A DNA stretch of 64,000 nucleotides, from contig NZ_FZOD01000010.1 of NCBI RefSeq assembly GCF_900188345.1, positions 160,061-224,060 of the forward strand, written 5' to 3'. Positions 7,929-16,811 of the stretch are shown here, in pieces (position 1 is the stretch's first letter; every line of letters starts with the position of its first letter). The stretch comes from Streptosporangium subroseum. GTDB lineage: Bacteria; Actinomycetota; Actinomycetes; Streptosporangiales; Streptosporangiaceae. The notes below the pieces were generated by a model, which saw only the letters and a list, made by a program, of their open reading frames with translations, was not told the DNA's origin and made no database searches. A program made the translations under genes and the position numbers.

Positions 7929-9254
7929 ATGCGCCCTCTGACCGCCCTGGCATCCACCGCGTTGACGATCGGTCTGCTCGGTGTCGTGGCACCACCGGCG
8001 ACGGCGAGAGACCTGCCCACCGTCGAACCCCGAATCGAGACCCCTGCACTCTTCGACGACGAGGCCGGCGGCAACGCCAACGGCGACGACCCGGCGATCT
8101 GGGTCCACCCCACCTCACCGGCGTCGAGCGTGATCGCGACCACCGCCAAGGAGGGCGGTCTGTACGTCTACGACCTCGACGGCAGGCAGCTCCAGCACCT
8201 GCCCGCACCGGCCGCGCCCGGTCGGGACGACGAGCCGGGCCGGCTGAACAACGTGGACGTCGTCTACGGCCACGCGTCCAGAGCGGGCCGGTCGGACATC
8301 TTCGTCGCCTCCGATCGTGGTTCGGACAAGCTGCGCGTCTACCGCGTCGACCCGGCCAAAGCGGGCCGGAACCGGCGGCCGCTCACCGACATCACCGATC
8401 CTGCGGCGCCGTTCGTCTTCAACGCGACCCAGGCGGAGGTGAACAACGCCGAGACCGTGTACGGCCTCGCGACCTGGAAGCGGAACTCGGGCACCTACGT
8501 CCTGGTCAGCCGCCGGCACACGACACGGCTCGCGCTGCTGAAGCTCACCGACGCCCCGGGTGGCAAGGTCGGCTACACGAAGCTCCGGACCATCGATCTG
8601 CCGTCGAGTTTCACCCTCCCGAACGGTCAGAGCTGGAGCCCCTGCGACGAGCCGGGCGTGGGTCCGCAGATCGAAGGCATGGTCGTCGACGCCCAGACCG
8701 GCACGCTCTACGCGGCTCAGGAGGATGTCGGCATCTGGCGCATCTCCGGTGACCTCACCGGCTCACCGGTACTGATCGACCGCGTCCGCGAGTACGGCGT
8801 ACCGGCCACCTACGACGCCGACACCGAGGAGTGCGTCCCCGGAGCCGATCCCGGATACGGCGGCGACAACCTGACCGCGGACGCCGAGGGCGTGACCATC
8901 TACTACGGCAAGGACGGCAAGGGCTACCTGATCGCCTCCGGCCAGGGCGGCGACACCTTCGCCGTCTACGACCGCAGGGGCCGGAACGCCTACCTCGGCT
9001 CCTTCCAGGTCGGCGAGCGCGGCGGCATCGACAGCGTGCAGGGCAGCGACGGGACGATGGTGATCAACGTGCCCCTCGGCCGCCGGTTCCCCAAGGGCCT
9101 GTTCGTCACGCACGACGGCGCCAACACCCCCGAGGCACTGGATCCCGAGGGCGAGGCGCGCGAGAACACCAACTTCAAGTACGTGAGGTGGGATGACATC
9201 GCCCGCCGTCTCGGGCTGACCGTCGACACCACGGGCTGGAACCCGCGCCGCTGA
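7929..9254 (+). CDS. Secreted beta-propeller phytase
   Basis: A 441-residue secreted phytase that removes phosphate from phytate outside the cell using calcium. A cleavable signal peptide is clear (MRPLTALASTALTIGLLGVV, then an APPATA-type cleavage region). The mature protein begins ETPALFDDEAGGNANGDDPAIWVHP, the classic start of the six-bladed propeller, and contains YVYDLDGRQLQHLP and GRLNNVDVVYG, the usual metal and phosphate-binding region. The ATG at 7929 follows GAGGAGAA at good spacing. It stands alone and is divergent from the gene before it; a possible PhoP site upstream would fit control by phosphate limitation. Confidence 0.9.
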   Translation: MRPLTALASTALTIGLLGVVAPPATARDLPTVEPRIETPALFDDEAGGNANGDDPAIWVHPTSPASSVIATTAKEGGLYVYDLDGRQLQHLPAPAAPGRDDEPGRLNNVDVVYGHASRAGRSDIFVASDRGSDKLRVYRVDPAKAGRNRRPLTDITDPAAPFVFNATQAEVNNAETVYGLATWKRNSGTYVLVSRRHTTRLALLKLTDAPGGKVGYTKLRTIDLPSSFTLPNGQSWSPCDEPGVGPQIEGMVVDAQTGTLYAAQEDVGIWRISGDLTGSPVLIDRVREYGVPATYDADTEECVPGADPGYGGDNLTADAEGVTIYYGKDGKGYLIASGQGGDTFAVYDRRGRNAYLGSFQVGERGGIDSVQGSDGTMVINVPLGRRFPKGLFVTHDGANTPEALDPEGEARENTNFKYVRWDDIARRLGLTVDTTGWNPRR

Positions 9255-9399
9255 AATTCCGCAGCGGTCAGGTCGGCCCCAGCGGCTGTAGCGGCTGCGG
9301 GGGCCACGGCGGCCATGGGCGCGGCGACTGTGTCGAGGCGGTGATCGGCGGCTGTCCGCTCAGGAGGCCGTGTCCGGATTGGCATGGCTCGGGCACGGT

Positions 9400-9436
9400 C
9401 TCCTATGCTCATGCAACTAATGCATGAGCATAGGAG
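9400..9436. promoter_or_regulatory. Perfect 16-bp inverted repeat over the FMN reductase ribosome site
   Basis: CTCCTATGCTCATGCA (9400-9415) and its exact reverse complement (9421-9436) flank the 5-nt spacer ACTAA. The right arm ends in TAGGAG, the Shine-Dalgarno for the GTG at 9444. A -10-like TATGCT (9404-9409) lies within the left arm, 19 nt after TTGGCA (9379-9384). It could be an operator for a dimeric regulator overlapping the promoter, or an RNA hairpin hiding the ribosome site. The length and perfection favour a functional element. Confidence 0.7.
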
Positions 9437-9443
9437 TGGTTCC

Positions 9444-10004
9444 GTGGACTTCCTTTTCCTGCTGGGCAGCACGCGCCGGGACGGCAACACCGAGGCGCTG
9501 GCGCGGCAGGCCGCCACGCATCTTCCCGCGGAGGCGAACCAGAGCTGGTTGCGGCTGAGCGACCTCCCGCTACCGACGTTCGGCGACGTCCGCCACGAGG
9601 GGGAGGGCACTTATCCACAGCCGGTGGACAACGAGCGCGTCCTGCTGGAGGCGACCCTCGGGGCGAGTGATCTGGTGATCGCGTCACCGCTCTACTGGTA
9701 CAGCGTGTCCGCGAGCACCAAGACCTACCTCGACCACTGGACGGCGTGGCTCCGGGTGCCGGGCGCCGACTTCAAGAACCGGATGCGGGGGAAGACCATG
9801 TGGGCGATCACCGCGCACACCTCAGAAGACACCGCCCGGGTGGAGCCTCTGCTCGGCACGCTGCGGTTGACCGCCGACTACATGGGCATGCGATGGGGCG
9901 GAGAACTCCTCGGATACGGCAACCGTCCGGGACAGGTTCTCGAAGACGCCGAGGCGCTGGCCCGCGCGCGGACCCTGTTCACGTCCCGGGCAGTGCGGGC
10001 GTAA
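9444..10004 (+). CDS. NADPH-dependent FMN reductase/flavodoxin-fold oxidoreductase
   Basis: A 186-residue flavodoxin-fold protein. The N-terminal phosphate-binding loop LLGSTRRDGNTEALAR, the LSDLPLPTFGD segment and the ASPLYWYSVSASTKTYLDHW block match NADPH-dependent FMN reductases and related quinone/azo reductases, which bind FMN and reduce small acceptors in the cytoplasm. GTG 9444 is chosen because AGGAG (9432-9436) is 7 nt upstream and the protein begins directly at the first beta strand. The upstream inverted repeat suggests specific regulation. No partner gene is adjacent. Confidence 0.85.
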   Translation: MDFLFLLGSTRRDGNTEALARQAATHLPAEANQSWLRLSDLPLPTFGDVRHEGEGTYPQPVDNERVLLEATLGASDLVIASPLYWYSVSASTKTYLDHWTAWLRVPGADFKNRMRGKTMWAITAHTSEDTARVEPLLGTLRLTADYMGMRWGGELLGYGNRPGQVLEDAEALARARTLFTSRAVRA

Positions 10005-10014
10005 CCCGGGAGCC

Positions 10015-10138
10015 ATGCCTTCGCGACGACCCGCCTGCCGAACCGGTTGCCGTCAGCGCGGAGCCCGGTCCTCGCGATGCCTTGTGATGACCTGTCTGCC
10101 GAACCGGTTGTCGTCGGCGGGGCCCGGTCCTCATAGGT
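10015..10138 (+). repeat. Two 62-bp direct repeats after the FMN reductase
   Basis: Copies begin at 10015 and 10077 and share ATGCCTT, CTGCCGAACCGGTTG and CCCGGTCCTC, with scattered substitutions between. They fill the space between the FMN reductase stop and the converging gene at 10155. The second copy forms the left arm of the strong hairpin at 10116-10150. Confidence 0.7.
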
Positions 10139-10150
10139 CCGGGCCCCGCC
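10116..10150. terminator. Bidirectional terminator hairpin
   Basis: GGCGGGGCCCGG (10116-10127) pairs perfectly with CCGGGCCCCGCC (10139-10150) around an 11-nt loop. It lies between two converging genes and can serve both. No U-tract follows, as is common in actinomycetes. Confidence 0.75.
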
Positions 10151-10154
10151 GTGG

Positions 10155-11540
10155 CTAGGGATTCGGGACGTGAATGCCCGCGACGATCTTGTCCAGCTCG
10201 CCGGCCAGATCGGGACTGACCTTGACGTGAACGGCGACGCCCGGGGCCACCCAGAAGGCTCCTCGACGGCCGTCCGAGTCGGTGGTCCATATCCCCACGG
10301 GCTCTCTTCCCACTGGGGCGGGCTGCCGCTTCTCCCCGCGCAGGAACTCATTGAGCCACTGGCTGGTGTGCAGGACTCCGCCCCGGACCACGGCGACCTT
10401 GACTTCGCGTTTGCCGTCCGACCAGAAACCGGTCGTCGCGCTCCAGTCGGTGCCGAGCCGCGTGCTGCTTAAGGATGTTCGCCGAAGGCCGGAGGGCATA
10501 TAGGCGACACCGACCTGGTCGATCGATTCGCCAGGTGCGGGTGATGGTTCGGCGGGAGCGATGCCGTTCACGATCCTGTCCAACTCGGGAGCCAGGGTCT
10601 GGCTGATGACCAGGATGTATCCGAGTCCTGGCTTTTCCACCCACAGGCGCGCGTGCGCCCGACCCTGGCCAGGAGTGTTCAGGGTGGCACTGTATCCGGG
10701 TCTTCCCCGGACCTCCTGCGGTGTGCCGGCGGACAGGTCCTGATGGGCTCTGGCCCAGGCGAGCAGCTTCCGTGAGTCCTCGGCGCCCACTCCGCGCACG
10801 GTCAGAAGTCGCATCGAGGTGTCGCTGTCCCCCTTCCACTGCATCTGGGTCCAGGAAGCGGAGCCGCCGATGGAGGTGGGCCCGTCCAGATACAGACCGG
10901 AGGGGAGATAGGTGAGGAATAGGCCCTCGAAGACACCACCGGTGCGACCCTCGGGTTCGAGGCCGTCGGCGATGGCCCGGAGATCGCTCCGGTGCCGGGT
11001 GCCCACGGCGACGCGCAGGACCAGGTCCGGCCGCTCCACCCAGAGCAGGTCGTCGTCCGCGAGTGTGGTGAGCCCCGGGCGCCCACGCACCAGGACGCCT
11101 CCTCGCAGTGTGCCGTCGGACTCCTTGAGCCTGGCCAGCAGGCGCTCGGAATCTCCGACCCCAAGGCTCGTGGGACGGTAGACCGTGACGAGGACCTCGT
11201 CGTCTCCCGAGCCCCAGGTCGCCCTGGTCCCCGGGATACCTCCGTCGCGGACCTTCTCCTGCTCGGGCGTGCCGAGGTCGGGGGGAAGGTATCCGACCTG
11301 GACGCCGTCGACGATGGCCGACCGGGTGGGAGAGGCCAGGCTGCCTGCCTGCACCCCCAGATAGACGGGTACGGCCACCACCCCGACCACGATCGCGGCG
11401 GCCACGGCCAGTGCCTTCAGATGAGACCTCCTGCGCTGACGCGCGCGCCGCATCGCCTGATGGGCGAGATCGGGCGGGGCTCCCAGAGCGGTGGTCTCCT
11501 CGATCATCGCTTGACGGAGTTCGTTCTCAAGGTTCGGCAT
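10155..11540 (-). CDS. Membrane protein co-transcribed with the SigE-family sigma factor
   Basis: A 461-residue protein with a cytoplasmic N-terminal region of about 45 residues (MPNLENELRQAMIEET..., ending in basic RRARQRRRSHLK), one transmembrane segment (ALAVAAAIVVGVVAVPVYLGV), and a long extracytoplasmic part. The outer part appears to hold three related sub-domains, each with a VGYLPP/LTYLPSGL/VAYMPSGL motif. Its ATG overlaps the sigma factor's last codons by 14 nt, so the two are translationally coupled. This layout is typical of a sigma-associated sensor or anti-sigma protein, but I see no classic zinc-binding anti-sigma motif, so that role is inference. Confidence 0.7.
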   Translation of the reverse strand: MPNLENELRQAMIEETTALGAPPDLAHQAMRRARQRRRSHLKALAVAAAIVVGVVAVPVYLGVQAGSLASPTRSAIVDGVQVGYLPPDLGTPEQEKVRDGGIPGTRATWGSGDDEVLVTVYRPTSLGVGDSERLLARLKESDGTLRGGVLVRGRPGLTTLADDDLLWVERPDLVLRVAVGTRHRSDLRAIADGLEPEGRTGGVFEGLFLTYLPSGLYLDGPTSIGGSASWTQMQWKGDSDTSMRLLTVRGVGAEDSRKLLAWARAHQDLSAGTPQEVRGRPGYSATLNTPGQGRAHARLWVEKPGLGYILVISQTLAPELDRIVNGIAPAEPSPAPGESIDQVGVAYMPSGLRRTSLSSTRLGTDWSATTGFWSDGKREVKVAVVRGGVLHTSQWLNEFLRGEKRQPAPVGREPVGIWTTDSDGRRGAFWVAPGVAVHVKVSPDLAGELDKIVAGIHVPNP

Positions 11541-12075
11541 GGGGCAACGCCTCATCGAGGAGATCGGCGCCGATCAGGGCGCGCAGACGGGTCAGGGCCT
11601 TGGACGTCTGACTTTTGACCGTTCCGGTGGAGCAACCCAGGACCTCTGCGGTCTGGGCCTCGGTCAGATCCTCGAAGAAACGCAGGACCAGGACCGCCCG
11701 CTGGCGAGGCGCCAGGGCGCGAAGGCCGACTATCAGGATCTGGCGGAGTTCGACGCCGGACAGGGCGTCGGGCGCGGGGGTGTCGGGCGGCGCGGGGGTG
11801 AAGAGGATCTGCAGGATCGCGTGTCGGCGGGCGCGACTGATCGCGGTGTTGACGATGATGCGGCGCACGTACGGTTCGGGGTCGCTGCCCGCGTGCAGGC
11901 GGCCCCAGTTGAGGTAGGCCTTCTCCAGCGCGCTCTGCAGCACGTCTTCGGCCTCGTCACGGGACCCGCAGGTGAGGTGAGCGATCCTGAACAGGCTGGT
12001 TCCCCGCGCCGCGACGAACTCGGTGAACTCCTGATGGCTGCTCACATAGCCGCCTTCGGTCTCATACCCGTCCAT
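11527..12075 (-). CDS. SigE-family ECF RNA polymerase sigma factor
   Basis: A 182-residue extracytoplasmic-function sigma factor. Region 2 is seen as EFVAARGTSLFRIAHLTCG followed by AEDVLQSALEKAYLNW, and region 4 as LAPRQRAVLVLRFFEDLTEAQTAEVL followed by STGTVKSQTSKALTRLR, the DNA-recognition helix. Together they match the actinobacterial SigE/SigE-like subfamily. The ATG at 12075 is one option; a GTG at MSSHQEF, behind GAAGGCGG, is an alternative start. The gene overlaps the downstream membrane protein, which probably controls it. The target promoters are not identifiable here. Confidence 0.88.
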   Translation of the reverse strand: MDGYETEGGYVSSHQEFTEFVAARGTSLFRIAHLTCGSRDEAEDVLQSALEKAYLNWGRLHAGSDPEPYVRRIIVNTAISRARRHAILQILFTPAPPDTPAPDALSGVELRQILIVGLRALAPRQRAVLVLRFFEDLTEAQTAEVLGCSTGTVKSQTSKALTRLRALIGADLLDEALPHAEP

Positions 12076-12191
12076 ACGCCCGGCCGGCCCAAAGGGTTGT
12101 CGCTACCCGGGTTTTCCGCCGAACTCGACCACCTGGGGGTCGTCGGCGGCCGAATACCGGTTCATTCCGGATCTTCCAGTTTGATCATCAG

Positions 12192-12506
12192 ATGCGTCAC
12201 CAGCCGATCCGGTGGCGTGGTGGCGGGGTGCTGATCCTCTGGGCGCTCAACGAACGGGCGTGCCGCTTCGGTGAGCTCCGCAGATTGGTGCCGGGGGTGA
12301 CCGAGAAGGTGCTCGCCTCCCACCTGCGGGAGCTGGAGGTGGACGGCATCGTGCACCGCGAGGCGTACGACGAGGTGCCGCCCCACGTCGAATACTCGCT
12401 GACCTCGCTTGGCTTCTCGCTCAACGAGGCACTGGCGCCGCTCGGCGCATGGGGGCGGGAGCACATCCTCGGCAACGTGGAGGACGCTCACCACGCCCCG
12501 CATTAG
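12192..12506 (+). CDS. Short HxlR-family winged-helix regulator, possibly 5'-truncated
   Basis: A 104-residue HxlR-type regulator. The core is good: LILWALNERACRFGELRRLVPGVTEKVLASHLRELEVDGIVHR (positions about 13-56) and EVPPHVEYSLTSLGFSL are diagnostic of the winged helix. The usual start is absent: homologues have about 20 more residues with a conserved Cys and a GGKW motif before LILW, whereas here the N terminus reads MRHQPIRWRGGG. The ATG has no convincing Shine-Dalgarno, and the frame stays open upstream without family similarity. It may be a leaderless short form or a gene that has lost its 5' end. Confidence 0.55.
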   Translation: MRHQPIRWRGGGVLILWALNERACRFGELRRLVPGVTEKVLASHLRELEVDGIVHREAYDEVPPHVEYSLTSLGFSLNEALAPLGAWGREHILGNVEDAHHAPH

Positions 12507-12681
12507 GGCGTACGTCAGAAGTGATCTGGACGGAACGGCAGATCGTCGAGGGCATCCGCTGACGGATCGGGGCGGCGCGGCACAGGAAGCCCAAGAATGT
12601 GCGCCGCTACCTCCCCTCACGGCCGAGGCGATCGCGGACGTGGCCGGCCCGTGGGCCCGGTCACGGGCGGCGCCTGCGCCG

Positions 12682-12960
12682 TCAGCTTTCGGGTGGCTGC
12701 GACGGCGCGGGTCTCAGCCCGTCCAAGGTGAGGTCGAGGAGGCGTTCGGCCTGCTCTCGCCGCCGTCGGCGTACCCCTGGGGTCACTGCTCTCCTGGGTC
12801 GAGGACAACGTCGAACGCTTCCCCGATCTCCCCTGACCATCGTCCGGCCTCCTGGCGCAGGCCGTACAGCACACCGCGGACGGTGGGTGCCGGCCTTCCT
12901 TCGACGGCCGTGGTCGATCGCGGCCATGAAGATCCGCCGGCCCATTCGCTGTGCGCCGTA
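12682..12960 (-). pseudogene. Possible decayed TetR-family regulator C terminus
   Basis: On the - strand one frame reads GRRIFMAAIDHG and ends with EQAERLLDLTLDGLRP before a stop at 12682. Another frame between them reads VRGVLYGLRQEAG and IGEAFDVVLDP. The pieces resemble the C-terminal ligand domain and final helix of TetR regulators but need at least one frameshift to join, and no HTH is present. The rest of the 470-bp gap between the HxlR gene and the VanY-type gene (12507-12976) shows nothing else I recognise. This is a weak call made by eye. Confidence 0.25.
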
Positions 12961-12976
12961 CGGCGCAGCCGTAGAT

Positions 12977-13645
12977 CTACTCTGTTGGGGCCGACCCGCC
13001 GTCGCTCGCGTCGGGGAGCATCTCGGGGCAGACACCTCCCGGCGTCGTGGCGAGTTCGAAGTGCCACATCTCGTTCCCGTAGGTCTGGCACAGCCCATAG
13101 TCGGTTCCGTGCTGGCTGAGCCAGCTGTCGGCGTCGGTCGGACCGATGTCCACCGCCTCACCGGTGACGTGGTGCGACTGTTCGGGAGTGCCGACGTAAC
13201 GGCGGGCCTCTCGCTCGCTGCCGTATTTGACGACTGCCTCGTCGAGCAACCGCTGCTGGTACGCCTTGCTCCGCCAGCCGGTTGTCAGGAACATGTCGAC
13301 GCCGTCTTCGGCCGCGTCGTCCGCCGCCTCCTGTACGGCGTGCAGGAGCTTCGGGTCCAGATTGGCGATCGCGGGCAGTTCGGTGTCGCGGGGAGAGAGA
13401 TGTCCGCCGTCCGGCACGAAGCCGTCCTGGACGCCGACGGTGTGGCCGGTGCTCCACCCCGGGAATCCGTCGGTGAATGAAGAGGTGTCCATCCATCGGA
13501 CGCCGAAGACGAATGCCGCCCAGCCGAGGCCGGCCGTGACGGCGATCGCCAATACGGCGACGAGCACGCGCCTCGGCCACTTCCCCCGCGTGACGGCAGG
13601 GGGCCGGGGAGGCGGAGCGAACGGCGGGCCGAGCTTTCTGTCCAT
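12977..13645 (-). CDS. VanY-type D-Ala-D-Ala carboxypeptidase (M15 family)
   Basis: A 222-residue membrane-anchored zinc peptidase, expected to trim D-alanine from peptidoglycan stem peptides at the cell surface. A cytoplasmic Pro-rich start is followed by one transmembrane segment (VLVAVLAIAVTAGLGWAAFVFGV). The catalytic domain has the zinc motifs SHHVTGEAVDIG (the His and Asp ligands) and MWHFE (catalytic Glu and last His), plus TGWRSKAYQQRLL. The ATG at 13645 has GGAAGGGAACC upstream. It stands alone. The 5' neighbour is an ABC efflux operon, separated by a terminator. Confidence 0.87.
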   Translation of the reverse strand: MDRKLGPPFAPPPRPPAVTRGKWPRRVLVAVLAIAVTAGLGWAAFVFGVRWMDTSSFTDGFPGWSTGHTVGVQDGFVPDGGHLSPRDTELPAIANLDPKLLHAVQEAADDAAEDGVDMFLTTGWRSKAYQQRLLDEAVVKYGSEREARRYVGTPEQSHHVTGEAVDIGPTDADSWLSQHGTDYGLCQTYGNEMWHFELATTPGGVCPEMLPDASDGGSAPTE

Positions 13646-13748
13646 GAGTGGTTCCCTTCCTGATCGACATCGGAGCTGCGCATACCTGCGTGAGCGGCCT
13701 GAGCCGCGACGGCATTTGTTCGGCCCCCGAATGGGATCGTTCGGCCGT

Positions 13749-13784
13749 CGAATGGGAGGGGCGCGACGTGTCCCCTCCCATTCG
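13749..13784. terminator. Terminator hairpin after the MacB-type permease
   Basis: CGAATGGGAGGGG (13749-13761) pairs perfectly with CCCCTCCCATTCG (13772-13784) around a 10-nt loop. It lies just after the ABC efflux operon, read leftwards, and before the VanY-type gene. A partial copy of the left arm (CGAATGGGATCG) sits at about 13730. Confidence 0.75.
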
Positions 13785-13822
13785 GGGGTGAATAGGGTTC
13801 CTGCCGCCGGTGCGGTTATCGG

Positions 13823-15028
13823 TTATCCGTTCAGGGCGGCCGTCGGAGGGGTTCTCGCCGCACGGATCGCCGGGTAGAGGCCGGCGACGGCTCCGATCAG
13901 CATGGTCGCGCCGATTCCGCCGGCGAACACGGCGGGCGGTACGGAGATGGGCCAGTCGTTCGTCTCGGCGAACACCGCGATGACTCCGAACCCGAGGGCT
14001 GTCCCGGCGAGGCCGCCGAGTGCCGACAGCAGGAGGGCTTCGGCGAGGAACTGGGTCCGGATGTGTCCCCGGGTGGCGCCGAGGGCGCGCCGTAGCCCGA
14101 TCTCCCTGCGACGTTCGAGTACGGAGATCACCATTGTGTTGGCGACGCCGATGCCTCCGACGAGCAGTGCGACGGAGCCCAGCCCGACCAGCAGGCCGGT
14201 GAAGGCGAGGTCCGCGGCGTTCTTCGCCGCCAGGGCGTCGGAGGGCCGTGAAACGCTTACGTTCTCGGGATTCTCCGGGTTGACCGTGCGCGGCAGGAGG
14301 TCGCGCACGGCTTCCACCGCGGCGTCGGCCGAGCGCTCGAAGATGACGGTCGGTTTGCCGTCCCAGCCGAAGCGCGAGGTGGCGAACGCCTCCCCGACGA
14401 ACGCGGAGGTGTCCAGTTCCGGGGCGAGCGGCAGGGCGTCGAGGATCCCGATGACCGTGACCTGGGTGTCGCCGAGCCAGATCTGGCTTCCCGGGCTCAC
14501 GATGCCGAGCCGGTCGGCGGCGATGCCGCCGAGCACGGCGGTGGGGTAGCTCGCGGTCGCCTCGGTGAACCAGGTTCCCTGGCGCGGCGTGCCGTCGAGG
14601 AGGCCGAGAAGATCGAGGCCGGCCGCCTGGACCTCCATGCCACCCGACATGCTCGGGTCGATGAGCCGGTTCCGATACACGTTCACGTCCGGCAGCGTGG
14701 CGACCGCTCCGGTTTTCTCGACTCCCCGGATCAGCCCGACCTTGCCGGTGGACTCGGCCGGCAAGGTGACGTCCTCGCCCCCGAACGACTTACCCGGCTG
14801 GACGGTCAGCAGGTTCGTGCCCAGTGACGCCAGCTGGGCGTCGAGCTTCGCCCGGCTGGAGGTGGAGATGCCCACGACGGCGATCATCGCCGCGATGCCG
14901 ATCGCGATGCCGAGCGCGGAGAGGATGACCCGGGTGGGCCGTGAGCTCAGTCCCGACGCGCCCACGCGGTACACGTCGGAGCGGAGCAGGCGTGACCGGC
15001 GTATCTCGGTCTGGTTGCCGCGCCTCAT
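13823..15028 (-). CDS. MacB/FtsX-type ABC transporter permease
   Basis: A 401-residue permease with the MacB topology: one transmembrane segment near the N terminus ([22 protein letters not shown]), a large extracytoplasmic domain of about 220 residues, then three C-terminal segments. The cytoplasmic motif [19 protein letters not shown] between segments 2 and 3 is the FtsX/MacB signature. It is expected to work with the ATPase and adaptor upstream to move substrates out of the membrane or cell wall. Its start overlaps the ATPase stop by 4 nt. Confidence 0.9.
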   Translation of the reverse strand: MRRGNQTEIRRSRLLRSDVYRVGASGLSSRPTRVILSALGIAIGIAAMIAVVGISTSSRAKLDAQLASLGTNLLTVQPGKSFGGEDVTLPAESTGKVGLIRGVEKTGAVATLPDVNVYRNRLIDPSMSGGMEVQAAGLDLLGLLDGTPRQGTWFTEATASYPTAVLGGIAADRLGIVSPGSQIWLGDTQVTVIGILDALPLAPELDTSAFVGEAFATSRFGWDGKPTVIFERSADAAVEAVRDLLPRTVNPENPENVSVSRPSDALAAKNAADLAFTGLLVGLGSVALLVGGIGVANTMVISVLERRREIGLRRALGATRGHIRTQFLAEALLLSALGGLAGTALGFGVIAVFAETNDWPISVPPAVFAGGIGATMLIGAVAGLYPAIRAARTPPTAALNG

Positions 15029-15714
15029 GCCGACGCCTTCCGATCGTCGTCGACGACGCGGCCGTCACGGATGGTGATCCGTCTCGGCATCTGCCGGGAG
15101 AGCTGCACATCGTGGGTGATCACGACGACGGTGGTGCCCGTGGCGTTGAGCTCGTGAAGCAGCCCCATCACGCTCGCGCCGGAGCTCTGGTCGAGATTGC
15201 CGGTGGGCTCGTCGGCCAGCAGCAACGTCGGATCGGACACCGTCGCCCTGGCGATGGCGACGCGCTGCCGTTCGCCGCCGGACAGCTGGTGGGGCCTGTG
15301 GCCGAGGCGGTGCGCGAGGCCGACGCGGGTAAGGCTCGCCTGCGCCCGGCGCCGACGCTCGGCGCGGGGCGTGCCCGTGTAAAGGAGGCCGTCCGCGACG
15401 TTGTCGAGCGCGCTGACCCCGTCCGCGAGGTGGAACTGCTGGAAGACGAACCCGATCCGGTAGGCGCGCAACGCCGAGAGTTCGGCGTCGCTCATCGCGT
15501 CGACATCGTGGCCGTCGATGGTCGTACGCCCACTCGTGGGCCGGTCAAGGGTGCCGATGATGTTGAGCAGGCTCGACTTGCCCGAGCCGCTGGGTCCCAC
15601 GATGGCGACGAACTCACCGCGGACGACCGACAGCGACACGTGGTCGACCGCTCGCACCGGTGGACTGCCGTGGTCGCGAACCACCTGATCAAGCTCGATG
15701 ACGGAATCGCTCAT
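15025..15714 (-). CDS. MacB/LolD-type ABC transporter ATP-binding protein
   Basis: A 229-residue ATPase with all ABC motifs: Walker [11 protein letters not shown]-loop FVFQQFHL, signature [14 protein letters not shown], Walker [13 protein letters not shown] and H-loop VVVITHDV. The [10 protein letters not shown] form is typical of the MacB/LolD/FtsE subfamily. ATG 15714 overlaps the stop of the adaptor gene by 4 nt (ATGA), and its own stop overlaps the permease start the same way, so the three subunits are tightly coupled. Confidence 0.92.
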   Translation of the reverse strand: MSDSVIELDQVVRDHGSPPVRAVDHVSLSVVRGEFVAIVGPSGSGKSSLLNIIGTLDRPTSGRTTIDGHDVDAMSDAELSALRAYRIGFVFQQFHLADGVSALDNVADGLLYTGTPRAERRRRAQASLTRVGLAHRLGHRPHQLSGGERQRVAIARATVSDPTLLLADEPTGNLDQSSGASVMGLLHELNATGTTVVVITHDVQLSRQMPRRITIRDGRVVDDDRKASA

Positions 15715-16811
15715 AGTACGGGGACCACGACTTTCTGCCCGGTGTCGAGGCCGTCGCCGGTCACTTCCACGGAGCCGCCGGCGAACAGTCCGGTCTTCAC
15801 CGCGATCGTCTCGGTCGCTCCCGTGTTCCGCACCACCTCGACGCCGTATCCACCCTTCGGCAGGGCGATGAGCGCGGCGATGGGCACGGTCAAGACGTTC
15901 TTGCGACTGGCGGTGGGGAAATCGACCGACACGGAGATCTCTTGGAGACGGCCCGCGGCGGCAGGGTGGTCGAGGGTGATGGTCACCGGAACGACGATCC
16001 CTTTCCCGTCGCTGCTCTTCTGCTGCCGGGGAGCGCCGACCTTGGAGATGGTGCCGGTCGTCGCCTTGCCCACGAGCAGGTTCACGGTCACCTTGCCCCG
16101 CACCTTGGCGAGAGCCTGCTTCGCGGTCGCGAGCTCGACAGTAACGATCTTGTCGAGCCCGGACAGTCTCAGCACGGCGGTGCCCGTCCCGACCTGGTCG
16201 CCGACCCGTGCCACGGTCTCCGCCACGCGCACCTCGCCCGGGGCGAAGACGACCAGACCATGGTCGATCGATCCCGTCTCCTTCACCCCGAGGGCGTCCT
16301 GCCAGCGCAGGATCGCCGCCTTCGTGTACCAGTCGAAGCGGGTGTCGGGAGTCCCGGTGAAGTAGCCGAGAGTTTCGAGGTTCCGTTCCAGCTGTTGCAC
16401 ATCCGGTCCGTCGCTCATGTCGCTTTTGAAGGCCCGCCATGCGGGGAGCCTGCCGCGCAGCAGCACCACGGGCTGATTGTCGATCGCGTACAGGACGCCG
16501 CCGACCTTGACCCTGCCGCCTTCTCGCGGCAGGCGGGTGATCGTGCCGGTACGGCCGGCGTCGATCCCGCTCGCCCCGCCGTAGCTCAGCGATCCGGGCG
16601 AGGTGACGGTCTCCTGGAGCGTCTTCCGCTCTACGAGAGCGGTGCCCGCCACACGCTTGTGCTGGGTCTCCTCGGCGACGTCACCCGCAGGCCGCGTGAC
16701 CGCGATCGCCACGGCGGCGCCGACGACCACGACGGCCGCGATCGAGCAGACCCAGGCGCGGCCGCGCTTTCGCGGCGCCGGTTCGATTACGGGCTGTCCG
16801 GAACGCGTCAT
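15711..16811 (-). CDS. ABC efflux adaptor with peptidoglycan-binding domain
   Basis: A 366-residue membrane-fusion-type adaptor. One N-terminal transmembrane segment ([19 protein letters not shown]) is followed by a beta-rich HlyD/biotinyl-lipoyl-like region ([27 protein letters not shown]). Next comes a peptidoglycan-binding-domain-1-like segment ([17 protein letters not shown]....[13 protein letters not shown]), and the second half of the adaptor ends in a membrane-proximal domain ([14 protein letters not shown]). Gram-positive MacB systems use such proteins to link permease and cell wall. The ATG at 16811 overlaps the lipoprotein stop by 4 nt. Confidence 0.85.
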   Translation of the reverse strand: MTRSGQPVIEPAPRKRGRAWVCSIAAVVVVGAAVAIAVTRPAGDVAEETQHKRVAGTALVERKTLQETVTSPGSLSYGGASGIDAGRTGTITRLPREGGRVKVGGVLYAIDNQPVVLLRGRLPAWRAFKSDMSDGPDVQQLERNLETLGYFTGTPDTRFDWYTKAAILRWQDALGVKETGSIDHGLVVFAPGEVRVAETVARVGDQVGTGTAVLRLSGLDKIVTVELATAKQALAKVRGKVTVNLLVGKATTGTISKVGAPRQQKSSDGKGIVVPVTITLDHPAAAGRLQEISVSVDFPTASRKNVLTVPIAALIALPKGGYGVEVVRNTGATETIAVKTGLFAGGSVEVTGDGLDTGQKVVVPVL

